From a candidate division TM6 bacterium GW2011_GWF2_37_49 (GTDB lineage Bacteria; Babelota; Babeliae; Babelales; RVW-14), in NCBI GenBank assembly GCA_000989955.1, contig LBTE01000003.1, positions 61,133 to 125,132 on the forward strand: DNA of 64,000 nt. Reading direction: 5' to 3'. This document shows positions 9,324 to 18,023 of this stretch, piece after piece. Position 1 is the first letter of the stretch, and each line of letters begins with the position of its first letter. Position numbers and translations under genes: made by a program. The notes below the pieces were generated by a model. That model was not told the DNA's origin, did not search any database, and worked only from the letters and a program-made list of their open reading frames with translations.

Positions 9324-10925
9324 TTATTTTTCTTGGCTATTGTTGATATATTTAACCTTGTAGGTCAAATCAAAATTTTTTGGTTCACGCTTAAAAGACA
9401 ACCCCAGCAATGTTATTGGCTTACCATAAACAAGCAATGACTCATAGTAATGGCGCTGATCAACCTGGTCGAGAGCTACATCTACAGAACTGTTAAGTTT
9501 TATTTCAATTACGTACAATACATTTGGTAACTCAAGAAGTAAGTCAATACGACCATGACTCATCGAATATTCCGATTGTGATTTAATACCAGCTGCACCA
9601 AATGTAACCTGTAGCAGCGCATGATAAAATTTTTCTTCCTTCATATGTAATTGATATGGAACATTGGTGAAAAGTTGTTTGATTAATGTAATAACCTCAT
9701 CAATATTTCCTGCAATTAAAGCCGCTCTAAGCTGTAGCGATATCCGTTCAGCTGATATAAAATCAAGCTGAGTAAAAATTCCAAGAAGATGCGTCTGTAA
9801 GGCAGTTTTAACTTCATAGTTTGGATATCCAAGCCTGTATAATTTTTTGCCTTTGTCGAAGTTCTTAATCGTAAGATATCCTGTTTGAAACATAAGTGAT
9901 GGAAGCGGCGTTGCCCTAACTTCAAATATCCCCAAGGATTCTTCAGTCGTTTCAAATTTTTCTGGATCAATAATGCGATATTCTTCCTTACGATACTCTT
10001 TTTTAAGTTCTTCAACTAAAAAATTAGGGGTTCCTGACTGAAACCAAAAATTTTTGAACGAACGAGCTCGTAACGCATTCATAAAGGAAAAAGGATTGTA
10101 TACAGAAAATAAATTGCTTCCAAATGTGTATCCGTTATACCAAGTTTTGATTTGAAGCCGAAGATCATCGTATGAAATATTTTCTAAATTGCACCATTCC
10201 TTGATGTAATCACTAAAATAGGAATCCACCTCTTCATTTGTATAACCACAGATATTTGAATAGGCATTATCAAGAGTTATATCGAGTAAGTTGTTTATTC
10301 CAGAGAATAGTCCGGCTCTTGCAAATGCGCTGACACCAGTTATAAAAACAAAATCGATAAAAGCATCCATTCCTTTAATTGCTGCAAAAAAACGGCGTGT
10401 AGCATTGCGAATTTCTTCAGCTTGATTAGCATCCTTGAGAACCTGCAAAATGGGATTATCATATTCGTCAACTAGAATAGCTACCCTGCCAAAACGGTTG
10501 TATAATTCCTTCACAACATCGCGCAGCGCAAGTTCTGGATTTGTTGTGCTTATTTCAACCTCAAGAGAATAGTCTTGTACAACTTCACCTAAGGCATGAC
10601 ACAATCCTGTTTTAAATGTTTCTGTGCTATCTATACCAAGAGACGATAGATCAAACTCAATTACACCATACTTTTCCCAGTTATAATCACTGTTATGAAT
10701 CCATAATCCTTCAAAAAGCTCTTTGTTTCCATGTAAAATTTCTCTAAGTGTTGAAACAAACAATGATTTTCCAAACCTACGAGGGCGAGAAAGAAAATAC
10801 CGATTACCACCAGTAATAAGATCATAGGCATACTTGGTCTTATCAACATACAAATAACCAGATTTACGCATTTTACGAAATGTGCTGATATCAATGGGAA
10901 GTTTTAACAACACGATATTCTCCAT
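9324..10925 (-). CDS. AAA-ATPase-like / PD-(D/E)XK nuclease-like protein (second copy)
   Basis: Same domain family as the gene at 5695-7371 (PF09820 plus PF08011) but clearly diverged. GYLYVDKT and the Walker A form RPRRFGKS (residues 47-54) are followed by Walker B LVDEYDNPIL near residue 155. The C-terminal GRIDLLLE (about 455) and IEIKL (about 472) form the PD-(D/E)XK-like core. The 533 residues look intact. It ends 13 bp from the end of the WD40 gene (convergent). Function is unknown; phage-defence or mobile-element roles are sometimes proposed for relatives, but nothing here shows that. Confidence 0.88.
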   Translation of the reverse strand: MENIVLLKLPIDISTFRKMRKSGYLYVDKTKYAYDLITGGNRYFLSRPRRFGKSLFVSTLREILHGNKELFEGLWIHNSDYNWEKYGVIEFDLSSLGIDSTETFKTGLCHALGEVVQDYSLEVEISTTNPELALRDVVKELYNRFGRVAILVDEYDNPILQVLKDANQAEEIRNATRRFFAAIKGMDAFIDFVFITGVSAFARAGLFSGINNLLDITLDNAYSNICGYTNEEVDSYFSDYIKEWCNLENISYDDLRLQIKTWYNGYTFGSNLFSVYNPFSFMNALRARSFKNFWFQSGTPNFLVEELKKEYRKEEYRIIDPEKFETTEESLGIFEVRATPLPSLMFQTGYLTIKNFDKGKKLYRLGYPNYEVKTALQTHLLGIFTQLDFISAERISLQLRAALIAGNIDEVITLIKQLFTNVPYQLHMKEEKFYHALLQVTFGAAGIKSQSEYSMSHGRIDLLLELPNVLYVIEIKLNSSVDVALDQVDQRHYYESLLVYGKPITLLGLSFKREPKNFDLTYKVKYINNSQEK

Positions 10926-11083
10926 CTGTGATTTGTTTGGATCTTTTATTGAAATTTCTCACTTAATCAAAAGAATACCAGAACTAAAAAAGATAGCAAT
11001 TTTAGAAAACTCGCAAATTGTATTAATATCAAAATACCTTTAAATAAAGAGTAAAATTGCAACATTTGCAAATAGAAAAACAG

Positions 11084-11159
11084 TGGCTCCCCGAGCAGGA
11101 CTCGAACCTGCGACCTAACGATTAACAGTCGTGTGCTCTACCAACTGAGCTATCGAGGA
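11084..11159 (-). tRNA. tRNA-Asn (anticodon GTT)
   Basis: The minus strand folds as a complete cloverleaf. The acceptor stem pairs TCCTCGA with TCGGGGA. The D-arm is AGCTCAGTTGGTAGAGC, the anticodon loop CTGTTAA gives GTT, and the T-arm is GCAGGTTCGAGTCCTGC. The discriminator is G and the 3' CCA is encoded. Confidence 0.96.
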
Positions 11160-11227
11160 ACAATGATTTCAAAATGTCTTGCCATGCGTACTCCGACAAG
11201 CTCAGAATGAACGACCTTGGCGAAATA

Positions 11228-11304
11228 TGGTGGGCGAAACAGGATTCGAACCTGTGACCCCCTGCTTGTAAGGCAGGTGCTCTAACCAGCTGAGCTATTC
11301 GCCC
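11228..11304 (-). tRNA. tRNA-Val (anticodon TAC)
   Basis: Complete cloverleaf on the minus strand: acceptor stem GGGCGAA pairing with TTCGCCC, D-arm AGCTCAGCTGGTTAGAGC, anticodon loop CTTACAA (TAC), T-arm ACAGGTTCGAATCCTGT, discriminator A and an encoded CCA. It lies 68 bp upstream of tRNA-Asn, probably in one transcript. The spacer holds the short dispersed-type sequence CTCCGACAAGCTCAGAATGA. Confidence 0.96.
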
Positions 11305-11423
11305 ACTCAGATATAAAAATATTTTCAAGTATTTAACTTGCTAAAATGGTAAATAAAAAAAGGGTTTTAGTCAAAGCTTTTTTACATTAAACAAATACTT
11401 ATTTTTATGGTCTTTGCCAATTG

Positions 11424-12956
11424 CTATTTTGTTTTTTTATAATTCATCACGAATTCGACTAAAAGCCTCACGCCAACGCCAGTTGCGCCTTTGCCAAGAT
11501 AATTGATGCCCGGCACTTCATCTGCTGTTCCTGCGATATCTAAATGTGCCCAGCGAGCTTTTTCGACAAAATTTTCAAGAAAGCATGACGCTGTAACGGT
11601 TCCAGCAAGATAAGCTCGCGACCCAGTGTTGCTCAGATCTGCGACGTCTGATTTGATAGCGTCTTTAAAGTCATCGTTTTCCAGCGGCAACGGCCAGACC
11701 ATGTCACCGGTCAATAATCCCAGATTTTGCAACGAGTCAGATAACGCTTTGTCACGCGTCATAATAGCCGAATAAAAGTGTCCAAGCGCGTAAGCACAAG
11801 CTCCGGTCAGCGTAGCTATATCGATCATTACCTCGGGTTTATAAAATTTCTCAGCGTAATGCAACGCATCAGCCAAAATTAAACGCCCCTCCGCATCAGT
11901 GCTTCTAATCTCGGCGGTTTTGCCATTCATGAAAGTAATTATATCGTCCTGGCGGGCTGCTTTGCCGCTTGGCATGTTTTCAACCAACGGCGCAACCGCA
12001 ACCACGTTAACATCAGGCTTTAACTGCGCAATAATTTTCATTGATGCAATTACGGCCGCTGCACCGGACATGTCAAACTTCATACCGTGCATAGAATCGG
12101 AAGGCTTCAAGCTTACTCCACCGGTGTCAAAGCAAACGCCTTTGCCAACAAGCGCAATTGTTGGAGCATCTTTTTTATCGGTTTTGTATTCAAGAACAAC
12201 AAATTGTCCTGGCTGGTCAGATCCTGCATCAACGCATAAAAAGCCACCCATGCCAAGCTCTCGCGCTTTATCTTCTCCAAAAATTTTGCCTTCAAGTGCA
12301 AACTCATCAGCTATTTTTTTTGCATTTTTTGCCAGTTCAAGTGGAGTTAAAATATTGGCAGGCAGATCGGCCCAGTGCCTGGCATCGTTGATTGCACGTC
12401 CAATAATTGTTCCTTGTTGCAGCGCTAAAAGATGCATAGAATGAGAGCTTTGATCTGTTTCAATAAATAGTGTGCCGCTCCATTCTTTTTCTTTTTTGTC
12501 GGATTTAAATTTGATGAATTCATAATCAGCCATGTAAGCGTTGATGGTCAACTGCTTGACTAGCTCGGATGAATCCACGCTAAACGCAGTTGAATCTGGA
12601 AGTGCGACAACGGCTGAATGAATTTCAAGATTTTTTAATTTTAGAATTGCACTTGCAAAAGCTCGACGTAAAAGCTCGAGTTCTCGATGCCAAGAGCTTT
12701 TTAACTTGCCCAATCCAACAAAAATAAATTGCGCAAATTTACCATTTTTATTTGCAGTCAAAACAAATAATTGTCCGGTCTTGCCATTAAATTTATGCTT
12801 TTTTAAGATGTCTTTAATCTTTGGATAATATTCTTTGTCTATTTTATCAAGACTCGCCAAGTCTGAGGCAGACATCATCTCTTCGGTCGTTAAAAAAATG
12901 TAGCCTTCTACGTCATTTTCCCAAAAATTTTTTTGCGTTAATTCAACTGAAATCAT
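11424..12956 (-). CDS. pepA: Leucyl aminopeptidase (M17 family, PepA)
   Basis: Cytoplasmic dimetal peptidase that removes N-terminal residues from peptides. The C-terminal catalytic domain carries the metal and active-site motifs: VGKGVCFDTGGVSLKP, MKFDMSGAAAV and the family signature STDAEGRLILADAL. The N-terminal macro-like domain is less conserved, as usual. Length of about 510 is normal. An in-frame ATG lies 27 nt further upstream (12983), but AAAGG sits just before the ATG at 12956, which also gives the more typical N-terminus (MISVELTQ). Confidence 0.95.
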   Translation of the reverse strand: MISVELTQKNFWENDVEGYIFLTTEEMMSASDLASLDKIDKEYYPKIKDILKKHKFNGKTGQLFVLTANKNGKFAQFIFVGLGKLKSSWHRELELLRRAFASAILKLKNLEIHSAVVALPDSTAFSVDSSELVKQLTINAYMADYEFIKFKSDKKEKEWSGTLFIETDQSSHSMHLLALQQGTIIGRAINDARHWADLPANILTPLELAKNAKKIADEFALEGKIFGEDKARELGMGGFLCVDAGSDQPGQFVVLEYKTDKKDAPTIALVGKGVCFDTGGVSLKPSDSMHGMKFDMSGAAAVIASMKIIAQLKPDVNVVAVAPLVENMPSGKAARQDDIITFMNGKTAEIRSTDAEGRLILADALHYAEKFYKPEVMIDIATLTGACAYALGHFYSAIMTRDKALSDSLQNLGLLTGDMVWPLPLENDDFKDAIKSDVADLSNTGSRAYLAGTVTASCFLENFVEKARWAHLDIAGTADEVPGINYLGKGATGVGVRLLVEFVMNYKKTK

Positions 12957-13030
12957 TTTAAACCTTTCTATTATAAATTTCATAAATGTCAGTGATATAA
13001 ATTTTTCTGTAACTTATGACCAAACAACAC

Positions 13031-13118
13031 GTCATCCTTGCGTAAGCTGGGATCCAGTCGAATTCTGTAATTTCAAAACGAACGTTTTTTCTGGATTCCC
13101 GATCAAGCCGGGAATGAC
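13031..13118. repeat. Palindromic REP-like element
   Basis: Two imperfect inverted arms, 13031-13057 (GTCATCCTTGCG...GATCCAG) and 13091-13118 (CTGGATTCCC...GGAATGAC), enclose about 33 bp. The arms resemble the widespread GTCATTCCCG...GGAATCCAG class of bacterial dispersed palindromes. It lies upstream of pepA and beside repeat copy 3. More GC-rich than the surroundings. Confidence 0.65.
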
Positions 13119-13230
13119 AGCGTTTAGGGTTTTAGGTTTCAGAAGAGGTCTATTTTGATTTGATTATATCAAATTTGTTGGCGAATTAACGCATGAAATT
13201 ATATATCGTCAAAAAATCGACCTGATCAAG

Positions 13231-13388
13231 CCTCAAAAATACGCAGGCACTTTGTGCACTTTTTTAAAATCACATTCGATAAACCAAGCCCAGTCATGGT
13301 CGGCAGAGCGCATTGTAAAATTTGTTAATTTCTTTACAAAGCCCATGCATCCGCACTTAGCGCAAGTTGTGGTTAATGTATAAGCGTG
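13231..13388 (+). repeat. Dispersed intergenic repeat, copy 3
   Basis: Starts CCTCAAAAATACGCAG, then TTGTGCACTTTTTTAAAAT, a dyad around CCCAGTCATGGTCGG, the core GCATTGTAAAATTTGTTAAT, and the end GGTTAATGTATAAGCG. It is closest to copy 4 (16671-16828), with which it shares the first 50 bp almost unchanged. It lies between pepA and the DUF4143-type ATPase gene. Confidence 0.65.
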
Positions 13389-13430
13389 TTTATGATAGAG
13401 TTGGCGATATGGGTAAATTATAAAATATGA

Positions 13431-14525
13431 TTACAAAAACAAATTCGATAAAAAATATTCAGCCCTTAAAACCTTGATGCCGTTTTTGTCAAACTCATTT
13501 CTCAAGAATTTAACGAGTTGAATTGCTGGGGAATTATATTTTTCGTGGAAATAAATCAATGACCGGCTCAACGCACTATCAATTTCGTCTTTGTACACCA
13601 AGGCAAAGTCAACCTCCTGCCCGTCTTTTGTTCGCAAATAATTTAGATAATATTCTTCGGCCTGATAATCAGTCTTTGCGTAAACATGCTTCAACAAGCT
13701 AACTGCTACTAAATTTTCAAATTTAGCACCATCATCTCCCTGAACAAGGCCAGTATCAAAAAAATATATTTTGGGCTCTTTTAATAAGCTGCGGGCAATA
13801 TTTTTTGAAAAAGGTGTCACCCTAAAAACTATAAATAATGCCTCCAAAATTTGTATATACTTTTTGATAGTTATGGGCGATACGCTCACATCCTCCGCCA
13901 AAGATTGGTACGAAACAGGAGTTCCGACGCGGTTTCTTAATAAATTAAAAACAAGCTGCATCGACTTAATATTATAAATTTTATCAATTTCAAAAACATC
14001 CGTACTTAAAATACTGTTGACGTACTGAAGCCTCCATCTGTTTGCCTCAATATCGTTTTCAGCCAAATAAGGCTCCGGAAAGCCGCTTCGTACAATTAAT
14101 TTATCTATATCGATCGGCTCGGCAACCTGTTTGACCTCTGCGAGCGATAACGGCATTAATCGATGGCGAAAATAGCGACCAGCCAGCGAATCTCCAAGTT
14201 GGTCATAGACATCCAGTCGAGCGCTACCAGTTACCAAAACACGCATCAGTTCAGGCTTTGTATCAAATACCCCTTTTAAATAATTCTTCCAATTTTCCAT
14301 TTTATGGAGTTCATCAAATATTAATAATTCAGTTGAAGGCAACCAAGACTGGGACGTAATAATTGCACGATCCAAAGCCTGGTCATAATTAAGATAGACA
14401 GTGCGCTCAAATCCACGCGCAATATCTTTTGCTAGCCAGGTTTTTCCTGCCTGGCGTGGGCCAACGAGTAGGACAATTTTTTTTTCAAGATCCTTGAGGA
14501 TCATCTCTTTTTGAGTTCTTTTCAT
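13431..14525 (-). CDS. AAA ATPase with C-terminal DUF4143 domain
   Basis: The 364 residues match the AAA_14/DUF4143 family found across bacteria and archaea. Walker A is GPRQAGKT (residues 22-29), Walker B is LLIFDELHKM (D71-E72), and a VTGSARLD sensor-like motif lies near residue 98. The C-terminal half has a winged-helix-like segment (about 190-240) and a REase-like end (YLRTKDGQEVDFALVY) typical of DUF4143. The biological role of the family is not established; some members are thought to couple ATP use to a nuclease-like fold. It stands alone, with repeat copy 3 downstream of its stop. Confidence 0.88.
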   Translation of the reverse strand: MKRTQKEMILKDLEKKIVLLVGPRQAGKTWLAKDIARGFERTVYLNYDQALDRAIITSQSWLPSTELLIFDELHKMENWKNYLKGVFDTKPELMRVLVTGSARLDVYDQLGDSLAGRYFRHRLMPLSLAEVKQVAEPIDIDKLIVRSGFPEPYLAENDIEANRWRLQYVNSILSTDVFEIDKIYNIKSMQLVFNLLRNRVGTPVSYQSLAEDVSVSPITIKKYIQILEALFIVFRVTPFSKNIARSLLKEPKIYFFDTGLVQGDDGAKFENLVAVSLLKHVYAKTDYQAEEYYLNYLRTKDGQEVDFALVYKDEIDSALSRSLIYFHEKYNSPAIQLVKFLRNEFDKNGIKVLRAEYFLSNLFL

Positions 14526-14728
14526 AAGACTATTCTATATCAGGATATCGAAAAGTCAAGACTTTTCGATAAAGCAATATCGTTTAGTCGGAGGCGCCTG
14601 TGGTTAAAGATGTAAGTATCTTGGCTATTTTCAGACTGAAATTATTGCCGTTTTTTATTTTTTCATATTTAAGTTATACTATTCAAATACATTGCAAAAT
14701 AAACCATTTAAACTTTAAGAATTAATTT

Positions 14729-15643
14729 ATGGATTATCTAAAAAAAATGTTATTGGTTATCGGTTTTGCGTTGCTTACGCTTTCAGGCGGTGCAGCGCAA
14801 ACCAGCGTTTGTACAGATGAATCATTGCAATTAACACAACCTGCAGCCCCAAACAATGACATAGTCGAAACGTTTGAAAAATTAGCTCAGCAAGCGTTGT
14901 TTGCACAAAAACCGTTAGTCGTTTCGCGAATGCTGCTCGGAACTGTGCGAGAGTTTGTTAAAATTTGCGGATTTCTAGTATTTTCGCATTTGGCAGAACT
15001 AGCTCAATTTCAAGGCCTAACCGCAATGGGAATGACATTTCATGGCCTGAGCATACTAGCTCCAGTGCTTTCTGATAGAATCATTTATAAAAAAGATAAA
15101 TCTCTTACAAAACTTCAGCAGCTCGAAAAATATGTGACATCGTTAACCACTGAACAAAAAAATGAGATATATGCTTTATTTCAGGAAAAATACAACGTGC
15201 CGCTGAGCGATAAGGTGTCAAAAGACCTTGATAATCAGCTGATAAAAAATGGTCGAATATTTGTAACCGTTTTCGATGTTTTATTTCCGATCTTTTTATT
15301 ATTTTTTGCCGATATATTAAACTTTTCCTATGAATTTGGGGAACTTGCACCAGGGGAACTTGCAGAATTCGAATCTATTAAAGTGTGGTGGGGGAAAATT
15401 AGCAAACTTAACGCAGAAGGCTTGACTCGATCTATTGAAATGATCAAGGACTATAACGACCCTTCAACGATGTACTTCTTCAGAGGTTCATTCTTCAGAT
15501 TTTTCGCATTTTTGATTGTTCTTGCAACTGATATTCCGCAGGTTTTAATAAACGCAAAACACAGCTCTGACTATCAAAGAAACTCCGCGCTTGCCAAGAT
15601 TAAAGATGCATTAACATTATCCAAACCAAAAGTGGAAGCTTAA
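14729..15643 (+). CDS. Secreted or membrane protein of unknown function
   Basis: No family recognised. The 304 residues open with a clear signal peptide (KKMLLVIGFALLTLSGGAAQ). Then come an amphipathic stretch and a hydrophobic region (about residues 72-115), a second hydrophobic helix around 185-200 (TVFDVLFPIFLLFFADIL), and a third near 252-268 (FFRFFAFLIVLATDIP). It therefore seems to sit in the membrane with soluble loops between. It is 3 bp upstream of the next small gene and likely forms an operon with it and the HExxH protease. Confidence 0.75.
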   Translation: MDYLKKMLLVIGFALLTLSGGAAQTSVCTDESLQLTQPAAPNNDIVETFEKLAQQALFAQKPLVVSRMLLGTVREFVKICGFLVFSHLAELAQFQGLTAMGMTFHGLSILAPVLSDRIIYKKDKSLTKLQQLEKYVTSLTTEQKNEIYALFQEKYNVPLSDKVSKDLDNQLIKNGRIFVTVFDVLFPIFLLFFADILNFSYEFGELAPGELAEFESIKVWWGKISKLNAEGLTRSIEMIKDYNDPSTMYFFRGSFFRFFAFLIVLATDIPQVLINAKHSSDYQRNSALAKIKDALTLSKPKVEA

Positions 15644-15646
15644 TTT

Positions 15647-15841
15647 ATGAAAAAATTAAAAAACTTATTTTTGGGTATTAGTTTCACATTATTCGTCTTT
15701 TCAATCTATGCCAACGAAAACATAACACAGCCAACCGAAAGCACGACTCAATCAACTGAATGCAAAGATGAAGACCTACAAAAATTAAATACAGAAATAG
15801 CTGCGCTCGAAAATATCATAAAAAAACCAAAGAAGAGTTAG
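15647..15841 (+). CDS. Small secreted protein, possibly the N-terminal part of the downstream protease
   Basis: The 64 residues have a signal peptide (KNLFLGISFTLFVFSIYA), a Thr/Ser/Gln-rich linker and a short coiled coil (LQKLNTEIAALENIIKK). The frame ends just after a run of seven A (15820-15826). A shift of -1 in that run, on the heptamer A-AAA-AAA, continues the helix as KKTKEELVITIYGLKHYM and runs directly into the protease frame. So this may be the 5' part of one gene with the following frame, split by a frameshift, slippage or an assembly indel. As read it is a stand-alone small protein. Confidence 0.6.
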   Translation: MKKLKNLFLGISFTLFVFSIYANENITQPTESTTQSTECKDEDLQKLNTEIAALENIIKKPKKS

Positions 15842-15858
15842 TCATCACAATATACGGC

Positions 15859-16641
15859 TTGAAGCATTATATGACCTTTTTTGCAAAACTTATGGCGTAT
15901 GTTTATGCTGGTATGTTGATTCACGAAATGGGGCATGCCTGCGTTAGCAAGTTATTTGCACCTGGCGTTCCTACGCCCATACATCTTTTTGCCGATTCTA
16001 GCGGCCAAAATGGCTCCAAAGAAATTTTGTTCAGTATTTTCAACATTCATGTCCATAAATCATTTTATGAAGGCGGTTATTGTTGTACAGCCCTCCCTGC
16101 CGATCTGGGGCAAAACTATAAACTTAAAGAGGCTCTAATCCGGATTGCTGGTGGTGCCGCATTTTTGCTTTTTGCGTACGTGTGTTTTGCAGGGCAAGCC
16201 GCTAAAATTAAACACCAAGAATGTGGAAATTTAAAAAAATCTATAATTTTTGGATTCAAAAACGCACTCACTCCGTATAAAAATTTGTTTTTAAATAAAA
16301 AGCTATCCAAAGTCGAACTGATTGCTAAATTGGCCTTCATTTCCGTACAGATTTTACATATCGTATCTCAAATTTTTTATGCATTCCTTCCATCTTCATC
16401 AACAAACCATGCGGATGGCACAATGTTTTGGCGCATGATATGCGATAGAACTCCAATTCCAGGAAAATACGTTTCAAGCTTGGCGGATTATTGCGCTATA
16501 CTGATTTTATTGGAAAAAAGCATATCCGTATTTAATAAATATTTTGAACACCCTGAAGTTGATGAACAAACACAAACGGACGATCCGTCGCTAGAAAACC
16601 AACTTGAAAGTTGGTTCGGCAAGGCACTGTCTACAAGGTAA
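15859..16641 (+). CDS. Membrane zinc metalloprotease-like protein with HExxH motif
   Basis: The first membrane helix contains HEMGHA (H22, E23, H26 counting from the TTG), the zinc-binding HExxH form used by site-2-type (M50) intramembrane proteases. Further hydrophobic segments lie near residues 90-115 and 150-180. The LDG motif that normally gives the third M50 ligand is not obvious, so the family call is tentative. The TTG start has no good ribosome-binding site; an ATG at 15871 has a weak GAAG. The frame also stays open upstream into the 64-residue gene, which would supply a signal peptide. Substrate unknown. Confidence 0.65.
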   Translation: MKHYMTFFAKLMAYVYAGMLIHEMGHACVSKLFAPGVPTPIHLFADSSGQNGSKEILFSIFNIHVHKSFYEGGYCCTALPADLGQNYKLKEALIRIAGGAAFLLFAYVCFAGQAAKIKHQECGNLKKSIIFGFKNALTPYKNLFLNKKLSKVELIAKLAFISVQILHIVSQIFYAFLPSSSTNHADGTMFWRMICDRTPIPGKYVSSLADYCAILILLEKSISVFNKYFEHPEVDEQTQTDDPSLENQLESWFGKALSTR

Positions 16642-16670
16642 AATATTCGATTACACGCCCCAATTACATT

Positions 16671-16828
16671 CCTCAAAAATGCGCAGCAAGTTTTTGCACT
16701 TTTTTAAAATAGCATTCGATAAAACCGACCCAATCGATGCTAGCGGGCGGACTTATAAAATTTGTTAATTCATTAACAAGGCCGACGCAGTCGAGATTTA
16801 TGGCGACGATGATCAATGTATGTGCCTG
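16671..16828 (+). repeat. Dispersed intergenic repeat, copy 4
   Basis: CCTCAAAAATGCGCAGC, then TTTTTGCACTTTTTTAAAAT, a dyad around CGATGCTAGCGGGCGG, the core TTATAAAATTTGTTAATTC, and the end GATCAATGTATGTGCCTG. It fills the convergent gap between the protease and the MerR-like gene, so it could also carry a terminator function. Confidence 0.65.
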
Positions 16829-16840
16829 AAAATCAATGTT

Positions 16841-17458
16841 TTACTTCAATCGTTCTTGAATATCTAAAAGCTGTTTTTTAAACGATTTAATATTATCCCA
16901 GAATTCTTGGTCTTGCTTAAATGCTGGTTGAACCTGATCTTCGGCCGACAACTCTTGACTTAAAGTTGCACCAACAATATCATCCTCCGCAGGCTTTGCT
17001 GTTTGTTCTTCTACGAAGGTTTCAGGTTCAGTTATTTTTGGTGTAAATTCGACAATTTCTGGTGCTTGAATTTCTTGAGCCAGTTCTTGAGTTTCAACCT
17101 TGGCTTCAAGCTTAATTTCCAAAATTTCTGGTTGATCTGCTTGCACTGCAACTTCAGCCAAAATAGGCTCCGCTGCAGGCTCTTGAATATTTGACTTTGC
17201 AATTGATTGGATTTGTTCGGCTTTTTGTGCCAAGACGCTTGGAAGTTGCTGTTTGGCAACTGTTGGCGAAAGTTTTTCACCGTACAACATGTCGCGTATT
17301 GCTTCAAAGGTTATCAGGTCTTCTTCGCTGTACTGCATTCCAGCGCGATTCAAATTAAATTGTTTTTCCCAGGTGCGTATTACAAATTTTTTGACCCCAA
17401 GCATTGTGGCGATTTCATCGGCCTTGTAATGCTTACTGTTTTGAGACATCTCCAGCAT
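16841..17458 (-). CDS. MerR-type HTH protein with a long acidic low-complexity tail
   Basis: Residues about 10-75 form a MerR-like DNA-binding domain: YKADEIATMLGVKKFVIRTW for the helix-turn-helix, then a wing with FNLNRAGMQYSEEDL. The rest (about 90-185) is Glu/Pro/Ala/Val-rich and probably disordered, ending in a short helix with LLDIQERLK. The ATG at 17458 has AAGGAG 6 nt upstream and overlaps the biotin-carrier gene by 26 nt; an in-frame ATG at 17479 is less well placed. As the last gene of the carboxylase operon it might regulate it, which is inference. It has no effector-binding domain of a known type. Confidence 0.78.
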   Translation of the reverse strand: MLEMSQNSKHYKADEIATMLGVKKFVIRTWEKQFNLNRAGMQYSEEDLITFEAIRDMLYGEKLSPTVAKQQLPSVLAQKAEQIQSIAKSNIQEPAAEPILAEVAVQADQPEILEIKLEAKVETQELAQEIQAPEIVEFTPKITEPETFVEEQTAKPAEDDIVGATLSQELSAEDQVQPAFKQDQEFWDNIKSFKKQLLDIQERLK

Positions 17459-18023
17459 TAGCTTCTCCTTTTTTTTCAAATGTTATCAACACTTGATCTT
17501 GTTGTATCAAATTTCCTTCGGAAATTAAAATACTTTTTACAAAAGCATCAAAAGGAACCCTTATTTCATTTTCCATTTTCATAGATTCAATCGCCAAAAC
17601 AGGCTTGTTTTTATTGACCTGCTCTCCGTTTTGCACAAATATTTTTGTGATGCGTCCTGTCAAAGGACTTTTGAGCGATAATTTTTCTGCTCCATAAAAT
17701 TTGACTGACTCATTTAAGGCACATGGAAAATTTTCGCCTACCAAAGCAGGTATTGTTTTGGGTTTGATTTTTTGCAAAGTTAGCTGTGGACCTGAGTTAA
17801 GCAGGTCAATAATTATTTGATCTTTATTTTTAATTGATGGCATACACATTTTTTTCGGCTGCCCGTTAATTTGAAGGTAGACCGTATTTTGTGCTTCATC
17901 AAATTTTATAACTTTGACTAGCACCTGCTTTTGACCAATCTTAAGTTCTAACAAATTTTTATATTGTTTTAAGATCTTGACTGAATATTTTTTATTATCA
18001 ATTAAGAATTCTTTTATTTCCAC
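17433..18023 (-). CDS. Biotin carboxyl carrier protein of an acyl-CoA carboxylase
   Basis: The last 80 residues are a biotinyl/lipoyl-attachment domain with the biotinylation motif ESMKMEN (Lys is the acceptor), preceded by SPLTGRITKIFVQNGEQV. The first 110 residues are a less conserved linker or assembly region, as in the C-terminal part of propionyl/acetyl-CoA carboxylase alpha chains. The GTG start at 18023 overlaps the biotin carboxylase stop by 10 bp. The two proteins together equal one fused alpha chain, so a split is likely. No carboxyltransferase gene is in the window. Confidence 0.88.
   Translation of the reverse strand: MEIKEFLIDNKKYSVKILKQYKNLLELKIGQKQVLVKVIKFDEAQNTVYLQINGQPKKMCMPSIKNKDQIIIDLLNSGPQLTLQKIKPKTIPALVGENFPCALNESVKFYGAEKLSLKSPLTGRITKIFVQNGEQVNKNKPVLAIESMKMENEIRVPFDAFVKSILISEGNLIQQDQVLITFEKKGEANAGDVSKQ

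Noticed and set aside
11899..12444. Plus-strand frame of 181 codons antisense to pepA
   Set aside because: Lies wholly within a clear leucyl aminopeptidase gene and has no recognisable protein features.
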